A DNA stretch of 64,000 nucleotides from Bacillus sp. FJAT-22090 (GTDB lineage: Bacteria > Bacillota > Bacilli > Bacillales_A > Planococcaceae): NCBI RefSeq assembly GCF_001278755.1, contig NZ_CP012601.1:4146292-4210291 (forward strand). Direction: 5' to 3'. Shown one piece after another: positions 43,956-56,127 of this stretch. A program made the position numbers and the translations under genes. The notes under the pieces are model-generated. The model was given only the letters and a program-made list of their open reading frames with translations. It was not told where the DNA came from and made no database searches. Numbering within the stretch: position 1 is the stretch's first letter; each line of letters opens with the position of its first letter.

Positions 43956-44768
43956 ATGCCGATTATTACAAAAATAGGTCGTCAAAAAAATAATAAAGAA
44001 CGATATAATTTATATTTGGATGAAAAATATGCTTTTAGTGTAGATGAAGCAGTTTTGATTAAGTATCAGCTTACAAAAGGGAAAGTGATAGAAGCTTTTA
44101 CAATCGATGAAATCGTTTTTGATGATGAAGTAAGAAAGGCTTATAATAAAGCAATCAACTTTTTGAGTTATCGTATGAGAAGTGAGCATGAGGTAAAGAA
44201 AAAGTTATTAACGAGTGATTTTGGAGAAGCAGTAGTGTTAGAAGCAATTCGAAAGCTATACGAGCATGGCTTTTTAAATGATGAGAGTTTTACGAAAGCA
44301 TTAGTCGCGACTCAAAAGAAAAACAGTAAAAAGGGCCCTTCAGCTATACGCCAAGAATTAAAGAAAAAAGGAATTGAAAAAGACTTACAAGAAGAGGTTT
44401 TAGCAACTTATACAGAAGATGAACAATTGAAAATTGCTCGGACACTGACTGAAAAAATAATTAACCAAAATTCAGATAAAACACCAAGGCAAATTAAACA
44501 AAAGGTGCAAGAGGCGTTACAACGAAAAGGCTACAACTTCTCGATTATTTCCCAAGCAATAGAATCTTTTGAACTCGAAAAAGAACAGGAAGAATGGGAA
44601 GATATTATTTCAACTCAGGGTGACAAGGTTTGGAGAAAATATGTATCGAAATATACGGGATATGATTTGAGGAACAGGGTAAAACAAGCACTATACTTAA
44701 AAGGATTTCCCGGAGAGCAAATTGATTTATTTATAGAGAAAAAGGAGCTGGACCAACAGGATGATTGA
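43956..44768 (+). CDS. recX: RecX regulator of RecA
   Basis: RecX modulates RecA filament formation. The 270-residue, highly basic helical protein has three RecX repeats; the patterns FLSYRMRSEHEVKKKL, GFLNDESFTKALVATQKK, KKGPSAIRQELKKKGI and GYDLRNRVKQALYLKGF are diagnostic. GGAGAGG lies 8 nt before the ATG. The yfhH gene overlaps its end by 8 nt. Confidence 0.93.
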   Translation: MPIITKIGRQKNNKERYNLYLDEKYAFSVDEAVLIKYQLTKGKVIEAFTIDEIVFDDEVRKAYNKAINFLSYRMRSEHEVKKKLLTSDFGEAVVLEAIRKLYEHGFLNDESFTKALVATQKKNSKKGPSAIRQELKKKGIEKDLQEEVLATYTEDEQLKIARTLTEKIINQNSDKTPRQIKQKVQEALQRKGYNFSIISQAIESFELEKEQEEWEDIISTQGDKVWRKYVSKYTGYDLRNRVKQALYLKGFPGEQIDLFIEKKELDQQDD

Positions 44769-45090
44769 GAAAAAATATAGTGATATGACAGAACAAGAAT
44801 TACGAACTGAAATCGCTAGACTGAAAGAGAAAGCAAGAAAAGCAGAACAATTAGGTATTGTAAATGAATATGCAGTATATGAAAGAAAAGCTACAATGGC
44901 TCAAGCGTTTCTAACTGATCCAGCTTCTATTAAACCAGGTGAGATGTACCGTATCTCAAGTGATCCAGGAATATTTTTTCAAGTGGAGTATCTTAAAGGA
45001 AGATTTGCCTGGGGATACAGATTAGGTGGAGACAAGTATGAAGAAGCATTACCAATTTCGTTATTATTGCCTCTAAAGGAAGGAAAATAA
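44761..45090 (+). CDS. yfhH: YfhH family protein (DUF1811)
   Basis: The 109-residue protein has a helical first half (EQELRTEIARLKEKARKAEQLGIVNEYAVYERK) and a small beta C-terminal part (GEMYRISSDPGIFFQVEYLKGRFAWGYRL). This is the DUF1811 pattern; function unknown. It overlaps recX by 8 nt and is followed 1 nt later by yfhJ, so recX-yfhH-yfhJ form an operon. Confidence 0.88.
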   Translation: MIEKKYSDMTEQELRTEIARLKEKARKAEQLGIVNEYAVYERKATMAQAFLTDPASIKPGEMYRISSDPGIFFQVEYLKGRFAWGYRLGGDKYEEALPISLLLPLKEGK

Positions 45091-45091
45091 G

Positions 45092-45358
45092 ATGCAGGAT
45101 AAAATAGATACTTTAACACAACAGCTAATTGAAAAAAACGATAAACTTTCTGCTGCAAAGGCAAGAGCATGGATTGAACTGCTTTGGTCAGATTTTGAAT
45201 CATCTTATGCGAAAGCAGGATATGATTACAAAGGTGCAGCAGTCACTGAAATGGTCATCAAAAAATGGATAGAAGGTTATGGTGACCAATTGCATGAATT
45301 TGCTAGCTCGAATGAAAAGTATAAGCATCTTTTGGAAGTAGATGATTTCTTAAATTAA
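45092..45358 (+). CDS. yfhJ: YfhJ family protein (WVELL motif)
   Basis: The 88-residue protein has the motif ARAWIELLWSDFESSYAKAG, which corresponds to the WVELL family named after this segment, and KKWIEGYGDQLHEF. Function unknown; gene position next to yfhH matches B. subtilis. AAAGGAAGG lies 8 nt before the ATG. Confidence 0.88.
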   Translation: MQDKIDTLTQQLIEKNDKLSAAKARAWIELLWSDFESSYAKAGYDYKGAAVTEMVIKKWIEGYGDQLHEFASSNEKYKHLLEVDDFLN

Positions 45359-45373
45359 AGGCTCTGTTATTTA
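45356..45373 (+). repeat. Second copy of the 18-nt repeat
   Basis: TAAAGGCTCTGTTATTTA overlaps the yfhJ stop codon, matching 9260-9277. The TAA of yfhJ is its first three bases. Confidence 0.5.
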
Positions 45374-45445
45374 TTACGGAAAGTTTTTAAATTGAGAATA
45401 CAAAAAACACTGATTCTTACAATGAGTCAAACAAAGCCAAAATAA

Positions 45446-45480
45446 AAAAAGCTAGGAAATTGATTTCCTAGCGTTTCTAT
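45446..45480 (-). terminator. Terminator of yfhP
   Basis: GCTAGGAAAT-TG-ATTTCCTAGC with an A-run on the left that reads as T after the minus-strand gene. Confidence 0.85.
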
Positions 45481-46469
45481 TTTATTTCATCAATTGGCAT
45501 AAAGTCTAATTTTTTTCGAAGTTTATCTTCACTAAATATCCAACCCGTATAAGAATTGACGATTTCAAGATCTTCATTCAAATGTGCTACTGCCACAAAT
45601 GGATAATAGTCATTACTACGATATCTCAAATCAATCAGGCGTACTTCGTGTAATTGGTCAAACTTCGTGATTTCCCAACGATAGATTGGTGAAAAAGAAA
45701 GAAAAGCGCTTAAGTTTTTATCTTTTAAGGCTGCCTTTACCAATTGGGAGTCAGGTATGGGAACTCGTTCGAATTTATCGTAAATGGTAATGGAGCGTCC
45801 ATATGCTCGTCCAACATAATGGTGTGTTTTGGAGAGAGCAGCTACACGCCACTGGAAGAAGCGCATGGTTGGAGCGGTTATTATTTGATCGGCATCCGGA
45901 ATGGTATGTTTGACTGCATTTTTAACCGCTGCTTGTACTGCAAATCGTAAAATATAATAACAAACGATTACTGCGTACATAATAAAAAAGGTTGGAACTG
46001 GATTAGCACCAAACATCCATAGTAGCAAGCCTAGTACATGTAAGCCAAAAATTATCGGATCAAATGTATTTATAACCCCTAGGGCTACCCATTTCCTTGA
46101 AAAAGGCCGGATTGCCTGTGTACCATAGGAATTAAAAATGTCTACAAACACATGTAGAAAAACAGCTAAAAATGTCCACAGCCAAAGGTGCAAGAAATTT
46201 GCTTCTTGTATAATCAACCAAAGTACGGATGAAATTAGTAAAGGCCATAAAATGACTGCTGGTATGGAATGAGTAATCCCACGGTGATGTCTTATATATA
46301 CCGCATTATTGCGTAATTTTAACACTGTATCAATATCTGGTGCTTGGGAACCTATTATAGTTCCAGCAATCACAGCAGTAGTAGTAAGGGAACTACTAGC
46401 AACTACGGGGTCGGCAAGTGCTAAGCCTCCGAGAGCTATACCCATTACAATATGTGTACCTGTATCCAC
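45477..46469 (-). CDS. yfhP: Membrane-bound metal-dependent hydrolase-like protein YfhP (DUF457)
   Basis: The 330-residue membrane protein starts MDTGTHIVMGIALGGLA and contains APDIDTVLKLR, HHRGITHSIPAVILWP and FLHVFVDIFNSYGTQAIRPF, the His/Asp blocks of the DUF457 YdjM/YfhP family. The residues suggest a metal site. Function is not established. It is divergent from mutY, as in B. subtilis. Confidence 0.9.
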   Translation of the reverse strand: MDTGTHIVMGIALGGLALADPVVASSSLTTTAVIAGTIIGSQAPDIDTVLKLRNNAVYIRHHRGITHSIPAVILWPLLISSVLWLIIQEANFLHLWLWTFLAVFLHVFVDIFNSYGTQAIRPFSRKWVALGVINTFDPIIFGLHVLGLLLWMFGANPVPTFFIMYAVIVCYYILRFAVQAAVKNAVKHTIPDADQIITAPTMRFFQWRVAALSKTHHYVGRAYGRSITIYDKFERVPIPDSQLVKAALKDKNLSAFLSFSPIYRWEITKFDQLHEVRLIDLRYRSNDYYPFVAVAHLNEDLEIVNSYTGWIFSEDKLRKKLDFMPIDEIK

Positions 46470-46592
46470 TTAACCATCTCCTTTTTGGACAACAAGTTGA
46501 ATTAATCATAAAATAAAATCGAATAAATAACAAAGCTCACACTAACATATACCCGATTATAAATGACAATAATCGCAAGGAAGGAATTTACA

Positions 46593-48403
<1,811 letters not shown>

Positions 48404-48412
48404 ATAATCATA

Positions 48413-48442
48413 TGAATATTAACACCTAAAGAGCACATGATA
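48413..48442 (+). promoter_or_regulatory. Candidate sigma-G promoter of sspE
   Basis: TGAATA (48413-48418) and CATGATA (48436-48442) are 17 nt apart and about 20 nt before the RBS, near the sigma-G consensus TGAATA-N17/18-CATACTA. Gamma-type spore protein genes are sigma-G controlled. Confidence 0.7.
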
Positions 48443-48464
48443 TATGTGTACGGAGGTGAAATCC

Positions 48465-48620
48465 ATGAAAAAGAATAACAGTAACCAATCAAACAAGAGT
48501 CAAGAGTTTGCGGCAGAAACTGATATTCAAAACGTAAAAGAACAAAACCGTCAAGCGGAGATGAAAAAACAACAAGCTAGCGGTCCAAAAGCAAATCGTT
48601 CTTTTAACTCAAGTAAATAA
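48465..48620 (+). CDS. sspE: Gamma-type small acid-soluble spore protein (short form)
   Basis: The 51-residue protein contains one copy of the gamma-SASP repeat, FAAETDIQNVKEQNRQAE, and is rich in Gln, Asn, Lys and Ala with no Trp or Cys. B. subtilis SspE has 84 residues and two repeats, so this is a single-repeat version. These proteins are stored in the spore core and digested on germination to supply amino acids. CGGAGGTG precedes the ATG by 6 nt. Position after fabL matches B. subtilis sspE. Confidence 0.9.
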   Translation: MKKNNSNQSNKSQEFAAETDIQNVKEQNRQAEMKKQQASGPKANRSFNSSK

Positions 48621-48632
48621 GTGGATTCACCA

Positions 48633-48670
48633 AGATCAGCGAAGGCATTTTGCCTTCGCTGATTTTTTTA
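48633..48670 (+). terminator. Terminator of sspE
   Basis: ATCAGCGAAGGCA and TGCCTTCGCTGAT are perfect arms, followed by seven T. Confidence 0.93.
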
Positions 48671-48755
48671 CTACAGTTTTTTTGTATGGATTGCTATAAT
48701 AAGTAAATAAGTTAAAATTCTATATTGCGCTTGATGAAAAGAAGGTGGCTAAATC

Positions 48756-49295
48756 ATGGCGATTCCAACCGAAGGAGAAATTATTCAAATTCACAGCTAC
48801 AAGCATAATGGCCGCATCCACCGTGTCTGGCAGGAAACGATGGTTTTAAAAGGCACCAAAAATATTGTAATAGGAGCAAATGAGCGAACTCTTGTAATTG
48901 AGGCGGACGGAAGAACCTGGATTACACGAGAGCCATCAATTTGTTACTTTCATGCAGAACATTGGTTCAACATTATTTGTATGCTTCGAGAAGATGGTGT
49001 ATATTATTACATCAATATGAGTTCGCCATTTGTCTATAATAATCAACGGTTAAAATACATTGATTATGATTTAGATGTAAAGGTCTTTCCAGACATGACC
49101 TATACGATTCTAGATGAAGATGAGTACGAGCAGCATAAAAAAGAAATGAATTATCCAAAAGAGATAGATGGGATTCTTGATCGGAATATAGAGAAACTAA
49201 TTTCTTGGATAAAGCAAAGAAGAGGTCCATTTGCTCCTGATTTTATAGAAGCGTGGACAAGTCGTTACCATTTTTATAAACAGTTAAATGAGTAG
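48756..49295 (+). CDS. ygaC: Nucleoside tri-/diphosphate phosphatase YgaC (DUF402)
   Basis: The 179-residue protein begins [28 protein letters not shown] and has [23 protein letters not shown] and [12 protein letters not shown], the DUF402/UPF0374 pattern. Family members hydrolyse nucleoside tri- and diphosphates. GAAGGTGG lies 9 nt before the ATG. A terminator separates it from the downstream ABC exporter gene. Confidence 0.9.
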   Translation: MAIPTEGEIIQIHSYKHNGRIHRVWQETMVLKGTKNIVIGANERTLVIEADGRTWITREPSICYFHAEHWFNIICMLREDGVYYYINMSSPFVYNNQRLKYIDYDLDVKVFPDMTYTILDEDEYEQHKKEMNYPKEIDGILDRNIEKLISWIKQRRGPFAPDFIEAWTSRYHFYKQLNE

Positions 49296-49298
49296 ACG

Positions 49299-49328
49299 GA
49301 AACCTGTTGAGAGATACAACAGGTTTTT
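49299..49328 (+). terminator. Terminator of ygaC
   Basis: AAACCTGTTG-AGAGATA-CAACAGGTTTTT. Confidence 0.9.
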
Positions 49329-49352
49329 GCAATTTTGAAAGGGAGTAATTCT

Positions 49353-51104
49353 ATGAGTTCGATGAAGCGGTATATGCAATTTGTGAAACCATATAACCTT
49401 CAAATATTATTAACGATTGTCATTGGTATTATCAAATTTGCTATACCTTTATTTATACCAATACTTATTAAAATTGTGATTGATGATATTATTGACGAGA
49501 ACATGGCCTATGAGGAAAAGATGAAGCAGTTGGTTTATTGGCTAGGAGGGACTGCATTAGTATTTTTAATAGTTCGTCCACCAATCGAGTATTATCGACA
49601 ATATTTGGCTCAACTAGTGAGTAATAAAATACTATATGATATACGTCAAAAACTCTATATTCATCTGCAGAAACTAAGTTTAAAGTATTACTCGAATACA
49701 CGAGCTGGAGAAGTTATTTCCAGAGTTATAAATGATGTAGAACAAACAAAAAACTTTGTCATGATTGGTTTGATGAATGTCTGGTTAGATTTAGCTACTA
49801 TTCTAATTGCAATCGGAATAATGCTCACAATGAATGTAAAGTTGACTATTGTTACTTTATTAGCATTTCCATTTTACGCATTTAGTGTGAAATACTTTTT
49901 TGGCAGACTACGCGATCTCACAAGAAAACGTTCGCAGGCATTAGCAGGAGTCCAAAGCTATTTACATGAACGTGTACAAGGTATGAGTATTATTAAAACG
50001 TTTACTTTGGAGAAGCATGAACAAAAACTATTTAACGAAGCAAATGGGGAGTTTTTAGATAAAGCGGTCGACCAAACGATATGGAATGCGAAGGCATTCG
50101 CTGTTGTGAATACAATAACCGATATAGCACCATTACTAGTGATAGCATATGCAGGATATGAAGCAATCAACGGAAGATTATCTGTGGGAACGATGGCTGC
50201 TTTTATTGCATATATTGAACGTTTGTACAGCCCATTGCGACGATTAGTTAATTCATCTACAACGTTAACTCAATCATTTGCATCTATGGATCGAGTCTTT
50301 GAATTGATGGATGAACAATACGATATTGTTGATAAAAAAGGAGCGACCACAATAGATCGCTCACTTGGCAATGTTACATTCTCTAATGTGTCATTTCAAT
50401 ATGATAAAGAAGGAACTACCATCTTAAATCACGTAGATTTTCACGTCAACGCTGGTGAAACAGTAGCATTTGTCGGAATGAGCGGTGGAGGGAAATCTAC
50501 TATTATTAGTCTTATCCCTAGGTTTTATGATGTGACAAGTGGCAGTGTCCAAATTGATGGACAAGATGTTCGGGATGTAACTATTGAATCCTTAAGGAAG
50601 CATATCGGAATTGTATTGCAGGATAATATTTTGTTTAGTGACTCGGTAAAATCAAATATATTAATGGGTAATCCAAATGCTACAGATGAAGAGGTTATTG
50701 AAGCGGCTAAGGCTGCTAATGCCCATGATTTCATCATGGAGTTACCAGAAGGCTATGAAACAAAAGTTGGAGAACGTGGAGTAAAACTTTCCGGTGGACA
50801 AAAACAGCGGGTTGCAATTGCACGAGTGTTTTTAAAAAATCCTGCAATTTTAGTTCTAGATGAGGCGACTTCTGCATTAGATTTAGAGAGTGAGGCTTTA
50901 ATCCAAGACTCATTAGAACGACTAGCGAAAGATCGTACTACTATTATTGTTGCTCATAGACTTTCTACTATCACTCATGCTGATAATATATTTGTAATTG
51001 AAAATGGTGAAGTAGTTGAAAATGGAAATCATCATAACTTAATGAATCATAAAGGTGTATATTATAACCTTTTTCAAATACAACATTTAGATACAGTAAA
51101 TTAA
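49353..51104 (+). CDS. ygaD: ABC transporter, exporter type, permease-ATPase fusion (YgaD)
   Basis: The 583-residue half-transporter has six membrane helices in the first 300 residues and a C-terminal ATPase: Walker [11 protein letters not shown], signature [32 protein letters not shown] and H-loop VAHRLST. It should form a homodimer and export lipids or hydrophobic compounds; the substrate is unknown. The ATG at 49353 has AGGGAG 8 nt upstream. Order after ygaC matches B. subtilis. Confidence 0.93.
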   Translation: MSSMKRYMQFVKPYNLQILLTIVIGIIKFAIPLFIPILIKIVIDDIIDENMAYEEKMKQLVYWLGGTALVFLIVRPPIEYYRQYLAQLVSNKILYDIRQKLYIHLQKLSLKYYSNTRAGEVISRVINDVEQTKNFVMIGLMNVWLDLATILIAIGIMLTMNVKLTIVTLLAFPFYAFSVKYFFGRLRDLTRKRSQALAGVQSYLHERVQGMSIIKTFTLEKHEQKLFNEANGEFLDKAVDQTIWNAKAFAVVNTITDIAPLLVIAYAGYEAINGRLSVGTMAAFIAYIERLYSPLRRLVNSSTTLTQSFASMDRVFELMDEQYDIVDKKGATTIDRSLGNVTFSNVSFQYDKEGTTILNHVDFHVNAGETVAFVGMSGGGKSTIISLIPRFYDVTSGSVQIDGQDVRDVTIESLRKHIGIVLQDNILFSDSVKSNILMGNPNATDEEVIEAAKAANAHDFIMELPEGYETKVGERGVKLSGGQKQRVAIARVFLKNPAILVLDEATSALDLESEALIQDSLERLAKDRTTIIVAHRLSTITHADNIFVIENGEVVENGNHHNLMNHKGVYYNLFQIQHLDTVN

Positions 51105-51112
51105 ATAAGGAA

Positions 51113-51151
51113 ACACCCTATAAGTGAACATTAACTTATAGGGTGTTTTTT
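51113..51151 (+). terminator. Terminator of ygaD
   Basis: ACACCCTATAAGT and ACTTATAGGGTGT are perfect arms, then TTTTT. Confidence 0.93.
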
Positions 51152-51339
51152 ACTATAAAAGATAGTCGAATGGTTATTTATATAATTGTATGAAAATACA
51201 GATTAAATTGGAAGTTATATATGAGTATAGATATATCAACTTTAATAAAGGTATTGCATACTCACTTAAATTGTGTAGAATATTTAATATAGTAAGATAA
51301 GATAGAAAAATAAGACTATTTAGAAAGGGGGAGCACAAC

Positions 51340-52359
51340 ATGCAAAATCGTCAAGTAATTTTAGAAGTGAAAGATCTTCAAACTTCCTTTTTCACTGATG
51401 ATGGTGTTATACCATCCGTTGATTATGTAGATTTTCATGTCAGAGAAGGAGAGATATTAGGAATCGTAGGCGAGTCAGGTTGCGGTAAAAGTGTAACTTC
51501 TCTTTCTATCATGGGCTTGGTTCCTAGTCCTCCAGGGAAAATAACAAACGGACAAATTTTATTTAGAGGAAAAGATTTAACAAAATTTACAGAGAAGGAA
51601 ATGCGAAGTGTTCGTGGAAATGATGTTGCGATGATTTTTCAGGAGCCTATGACATCGTTGAATCCTTTATTCACAATAGGAAATCAGCTAATAGAAGCCA
51701 TAGCATTACATAAAAAGGACTGGAGTAAAAAGCAGGCGAAAGCTAGAGCGATTGAAATGTTGAAGTTGGTAGGATTACCGAGGGCGGAAGAATTGATGCG
51801 AGATTATCCTCACCAACTCTCAGGTGGTATGAGACAGCGGGTTATGATTGCTATGGCATTAGTATGTGATCCAAAGGTACTCATTGCCGATGAACCAACT
51901 ACAGCATTAGATGTAACGATACAAGCGCAAATATTAAAGTTAATGAGAGACTTGAATGAGCGATTAAATACGGCAGTTCTATTAATTACACATGATTTAG
52001 GAGTTGTAGCAGAAACATGTGAGCGAGTTGTTGTTATGTATGCTGGAAAGGTAGTGGAAGAGGGATCGGTTGAGACTATTTTCAATAATCCACAACATCC
52101 ATATACGAAAGGTTTAATAGCTTCAGTTCCCGATATGCGTTTCAAAAAACAACGACTTTATTCAATTCCAGGAAATGTGCCAAAACCTGGGACGATTAAA
52201 GAAGGATGCCGGTTTGCTGCGCGTTGTGAATCAGTGTTCGGTCGATGTACGGTAGAGAGTCCTCCTTTATATGAAACCTCCGAAGGTCATAAAACAAGAT
52301 GTTTCTTATACGATGAAAAGGAGGTTGGAGTACATGACAAAACCGCTGCTACAAGTTGA
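51340..52359 (+). CDS. Oligo/dipeptide ABC transporter ATPase (OppD/DppD type)
   Basis: The 339-residue ATPase has Walker [12 protein letters not shown], signature LSGGMRQRVMIAMALVCDPKVLIADEPTTALD and the C-terminal oligopeptide-transporter motif with CRFAARC and a further Cys pair, probably an iron-sulfur site. AAAGGGGGAG lies upstream of the ATG. It is the first of five genes in an opp-type operon (ATPase, ATPase, binding protein, two permeases) read in one direction. Its 3' end overlaps the next gene by 26 nt. Confidence 0.92.
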   Translation: MQNRQVILEVKDLQTSFFTDDGVIPSVDYVDFHVREGEILGIVGESGCGKSVTSLSIMGLVPSPPGKITNGQILFRGKDLTKFTEKEMRSVRGNDVAMIFQEPMTSLNPLFTIGNQLIEAIALHKKDWSKKQAKARAIEMLKLVGLPRAEELMRDYPHQLSGGMRQRVMIAMALVCDPKVLIADEPTTALDVTIQAQILKLMRDLNERLNTAVLLITHDLGVVAETCERVVVMYAGKVVEEGSVETIFNNPQHPYTKGLIASVPDMRFKKQRLYSIPGNVPKPGTIKEGCRFAARCESVFGRCTVESPPLYETSEGHKTRCFLYDEKEVGVHDKTAATS

Positions 52360-53317
52360 AGGATTGAAAAAGTACTTTCCTACTCATTCGGGATTATTAG
52401 GAAGACAATCGGGTTACGTAAAAGCAGTGGACGATGTATCTTTTTATGTTAATGAGGGTGAAACACTCGGTATTGTAGGGGAATCTGGTTGTGGTAAATC
52501 TACTACTGGTCGAATGCTTATGAGATTACTAGAGCCGACTGAAGGTAAAGTAACTTTTGATGGAAAAGAACTTACGAATATTTCTAGTTCAGAAATGAGA
52601 AAAGCACGTAGAGAGATTCAAATGGTTTTTCAAGACCCTTATGCATCATTAAATCCGCGTCATACAGTTGAGAAGATTTTAATGGAGCCTCTCATTGTCC
52701 ACAACATCGGCGATGCTAAAAGCCGTAAGAAGAAAGTTTATGATTTTTTAGAAATCGTTGGACTTAGTAGTTACCATGCAAAAAGGTATCCACACCAATT
52801 TAGTGGTGGGCAACGCCAAAGGATTGGGATTGCTAGAGCCTTAATGACAAATCCAAAGTTAATTATTGCAGATGAGCCGGTGTCCGCTCTTGATGTTTCT
52901 ATTCAAGCGCAAGTACTTAATCTCATGCAAGATTTACAGAAAGAACTAAAGCTAACGTATATCTTTATCGCACATGATTTAGGGGTAGTGCGGCATATAA
53001 GTGATCGCGTTGGTGTTATGTATTTAGGTAAAATGGCTGAGCTTGCGACAAGTGAATCTCTTTACGCAGAGCCACTACATCCATATACAAAGGCGCTGCT
53101 TTCTGCAGTTCCTGTTCCCGACCCAGAGTTTAAGAGGGAACAAATTATATTAGAAGGAGATATTCCGAGTCCTTCAAATCCACCGACAGGTTGTACGTTT
53201 CACACAAGATGTCCTTATAAGATGGATGTTTGTACAACCGTTGTACCGAAATTAGAAGAAGTAAAAACAGGTCATTTTGTTGCCTGCCATTTATATAAAG
53301 AGGCAGTCCAACATTGA
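52334..53317 (+). CDS. Oligo/dipeptide ABC transporter ATPase (OppF/DppF type)
   Basis: The 327-residue ATPase has Walker [12 protein letters not shown], signature [32 protein letters not shown] and the C-terminal oligopeptide motif [14 protein letters not shown]. The ATG at 52334 has AAGGAGG 10 nt upstream; the frame extends to 52271 inside the previous gene. It pairs with the preceding ATPase. Confidence 0.92.
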   Translation: MTKPLLQVEGLKKYFPTHSGLLGRQSGYVKAVDDVSFYVNEGETLGIVGESGCGKSTTGRMLMRLLEPTEGKVTFDGKELTNISSSEMRKARREIQMVFQDPYASLNPRHTVEKILMEPLIVHNIGDAKSRKKKVYDFLEIVGLSSYHAKRYPHQFSGGQRQRIGIARALMTNPKLIIADEPVSALDVSIQAQVLNLMQDLQKELKLTYIFIAHDLGVVRHISDRVGVMYLGKMAELATSESLYAEPLHPYTKALLSAVPVPDPEFKREQIILEGDIPSPSNPPTGCTFHTRCPYKMDVCTTVVPKLEEVKTGHFVACHLYKEAVQH

Positions 53318-53342
53318 TAATATATTTTACGGAGGGGTTAAT

Positions 53343-54986
53343 ATGGGAAAGAAGAAAATATGGTCATTTTTGTTGCTAATGTTAGTAGCTCTAACAGTAG
53401 TTCTTGCAGCATGTTCTTCAGGTGATTCATCAGAAGGCACTAGCAAAACAGACAAAGAGAATGAAGGTGCTACTGAAGGGGAATCAGCATCTACTGGCAA
53501 CAAAGTACTTATTTTTGGACGTGGTGGAGATTCCGTTTCATTGGATCCAGCCGCAGTAACAGATGGGGAATCCTTCAAAGTAACACAAAACGTGTTTGAA
53601 ACACTTTTGAACTTTGGGGAACAAGATACAACGATTAATGAAGGATTAGCTACGAAATGGGAGCCTTCAGAAGACGGACTTACTTATACATTTACTCTAC
53701 GTGAAGGGGTTAAGTTCCACGACGGAACAGACTTTAATGCAGAAGCTGTAGTAAAAAACTTTGAACGTTGGGCAAATGGTTCGGAAGACAAATTCCCATA
53801 CTATGCTTCTATGTTTGGTGGTTTTGTAGGAGATGAAAGCCATGTAATTGAATCTGTAACTGCAGAAGGTGATTACACAGTTATCTTTAAATTAAAACGT
53901 GCACAAGCACCGTTCTTAAAAAATATTGCAATGAGTCCTTTTGGAATTGCTAGTCCGACTGCATTGGAATCTGCAGGAGATGCTTTTGGAGACAATCCAG
54001 TAGGCACAGGTCCATTTAAATTTGTTGAATGGAAACGTAATGATTCAATAACTGTTGAAAAATTTGAGGATTATTGGGCTGAAGGACTTCCAAAGCTTGA
54101 TAAAGTTGTTTTCCGCTCTATTCCAGATAACTCTGCTCGTTTAAATGCGCTTCTTACAGGTGAAATTGATTTAGCTGATGGAGTAAATCCAGCAGATGGT
54201 GCAACAGTTGAAGGTGATTCAACTTTACAACTATTTGAACGTCCATCTATGAACGTAGGATATTTAGGTCTTACATCTACACGTCCTCCATTTGATAATG
54301 TAAAAGTTCGACAAGCGATTAACCATGCAATTGACAAACAAGCTATCGTAGATGCTTTCTTCGAGGGTCGTGCGGAAGTTGCGAAAAACCCAATGCCATC
54401 TTCTATTAGTGGATACAATGATGACATTCCTGGTTATGAGTACGATCCAGCAAAAGCAAAAGAACTTTTAGCAGAAGCAGGATTTGCGGATGGCTTTGAA
54501 ATGGAATTATGGGCAATGCCTGTACCAAGACCATATATGCCAGATGGAACTAAGGTGGCTGAGGCTATTCAAAAGAACTTAGAGGATATCGGTGTTAAAG
54601 CGAAAATCGTTTCCTTTGAGTGGGCGACTTATTTAGAAAAAGCTCGTAACGGAGAAGCGGATGCATTCATGTTAGGTTGGACTGGTGATAACGGAGACGC
54701 AGATAACTTCCTTTATGTATTACTGGACAAAGATAATATTGGAAGCAATAACTACACTTACTATAGCAACGACGATCTACACAACATCCTAATTGAAGCA
54801 CAAACAGAAGTTGACGAAGATAAACGTAATGAATTGTATAAGCAAGCTCAAGAAATCATATTTGCAGATGCTCCTTGGGTACCACTTGCACACTCAACTC
54901 CATTACTAGCAGGGAAAGCAGAATTGGTAGACTTCTTACCACATCCTACTGGATCTGATAAATTAACGAAAGTCGACTTTAAGTAA
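53343..54986 (+). CDS. Peptide/nickel-type ABC substrate-binding lipoprotein (SBP_bac_5)
   Basis: The 547-residue protein is secreted and lipid-anchored: the signal peptide ends in the lipobox VLAAC, with the modified Cys near residue 24, then a Ser/Glu/Gly-rich linker of about 30 residues. The SBP_bac_5 domain shows LDPAAVTDGESFKVTQNVFETLL, DGLTYTFTLREGVKFHDGT and KVRQAINHAIDK. The last is typical of dipeptide/glutathione binders such as DppA and GsiB. GGAGGGG precedes the ATG. Ligand unknown. Confidence 0.92.
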   Translation: MGKKKIWSFLLLMLVALTVVLAACSSGDSSEGTSKTDKENEGATEGESASTGNKVLIFGRGGDSVSLDPAAVTDGESFKVTQNVFETLLNFGEQDTTINEGLATKWEPSEDGLTYTFTLREGVKFHDGTDFNAEAVVKNFERWANGSEDKFPYYASMFGGFVGDESHVIESVTAEGDYTVIFKLKRAQAPFLKNIAMSPFGIASPTALESAGDAFGDNPVGTGPFKFVEWKRNDSITVEKFEDYWAEGLPKLDKVVFRSIPDNSARLNALLTGEIDLADGVNPADGATVEGDSTLQLFERPSMNVGYLGLTSTRPPFDNVKVRQAINHAIDKQAIVDAFFEGRAEVAKNPMPSSISGYNDDIPGYEYDPAKAKELLAEAGFADGFEMELWAMPVPRPYMPDGTKVAEAIQKNLEDIGVKAKIVSFEWATYLEKARNGEADAFMLGWTGDNGDADNFLYVLLDKDNIGSNNYTYYSNDDLHNILIEAQTEVDEDKRNELYKQAQEIIFADAPWVPLAHSTPLLAGKAELVDFLPHPTGSDKLTKVDFK

Positions 54987-55109
54987 TAAGCTTGAAGGGG
55001 AGAGGTCTTCGTGATTTCTCCCTTTTCTATATTAATTTCGAGAGAATAGCCTTACTACTTAGAAACTATCTAGATTCCAGCGCTTTTAATATAAGGAGAG
55101 GTGAAGACA

Positions 55110-56114
55110 ATGCTTCACTATATCGGAAAAAGATTATTACAATTAATCCCTGTTTTGCTTGGTATGACATTTGTTGTCTTTATGATTATACGGGCTATCC
55201 CTGGGAATCCTGCTCAGGTTATATTGGGGCAATTAGCATCAAAAGAAGCGATAGAAGCATTAGAAATAAAACTCGGATTAAATAATCCATGGTATACGCA
55301 ATACTTTGATTACTTATTTGGTCTCCTAAAAGGAGATCTAGGAGAATCGATGCGAACAGTTCAACCAGTTGCAAAAGAGATCTGGCCATACTTAGCGGCA
55401 ACATTTGAATTGGCTCTGTTTGCCATTATTATTGCGGTCATTATTGGAGTAAATGCTGGAATTATCTCTGCTTGGTTCCAAAACTCTTGGTTTGATTACT
55501 TTGCAATGATCTTAGCGTTAATTGGTGTATCAATGCCAATCTTTTGGTTAGGTTTGATGGAACAATGGATATTTGGAATAGAATTTCAATGGCTCCCTAC
55601 GACAGGTAGAGAAGATGTAAGGAATCCAGTTTCATCTGTCACGAACTTATATGTATTAGATACGATTTTGAATGGTCGTTTTGATCAGCTGGGTGTCGTG
55701 TTAAAACATCTTGTATTGCCGGGTATTGCACTTGCAACTATTCCAATGGCCATTATTGCACGAATGACTCGTTCTAGTATGTTAGAAGTAATGAGAGCTG
55801 ATTATGTTCGAACTGCTCGAGCAAAAGGGCAAAAAATGTTTTGGGTTGTTTATAAGCATTCGTTGAAGAATGCCATCATTCCAGTTTTAACAGTTATCGG
55901 CTTGCAAATGGGTCTGTTACTTGGTGGAGCGATATTAACAGAAACTATTTTTGGGTGGCCTGGTATTGGACGTTATATTTATGATGCAATTCAGTTCCGT
56001 GACTATCCTGTCATTCAATCTGGAATATTAATTGTTGCGTTTATTTTTGTCATGATTAATCTATTTGTTGATATTTTATACGGTTTAATTGATCCAAGGA
56101 TTAAATACGACTAA
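55110..56114 (+). CDS. Peptide ABC transporter permease (DppB/OppB type)
   Basis: The 334-residue permease has six membrane segments, starting YIGKRLLQLIPVLLGMTFVVFMIIR, and the EAA loop MTRSSMLEVMRADYVRTARAKGQ, then ILTETIFGWPGIGRYIYDAIQ. GGAGAGGTG supports the ATG at 55110. It follows the binding protein after 123 nt. Confidence 0.9.
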   Translation: MLHYIGKRLLQLIPVLLGMTFVVFMIIRAIPGNPAQVILGQLASKEAIEALEIKLGLNNPWYTQYFDYLFGLLKGDLGESMRTVQPVAKEIWPYLAATFELALFAIIIAVIIGVNAGIISAWFQNSWFDYFAMILALIGVSMPIFWLGLMEQWIFGIEFQWLPTTGREDVRNPVSSVTNLYVLDTILNGRFDQLGVVLKHLVLPGIALATIPMAIIARMTRSSMLEVMRADYVRTARAKGQKMFWVVYKHSLKNAIIPVLTVIGLQMGLLLGGAILTETIFGWPGIGRYIYDAIQFRDYPVIQSGILIVAFIFVMINLFVDILYGLIDPRIKYD

Positions 56115-56127
56115 AGGAGGAATGAGG

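Noticed and set aside
54992..55285. Plus-strand 97-codon ORF between the binding protein and permease genes.
   Set aside because: It overlaps the permease start in another frame and has no family features.
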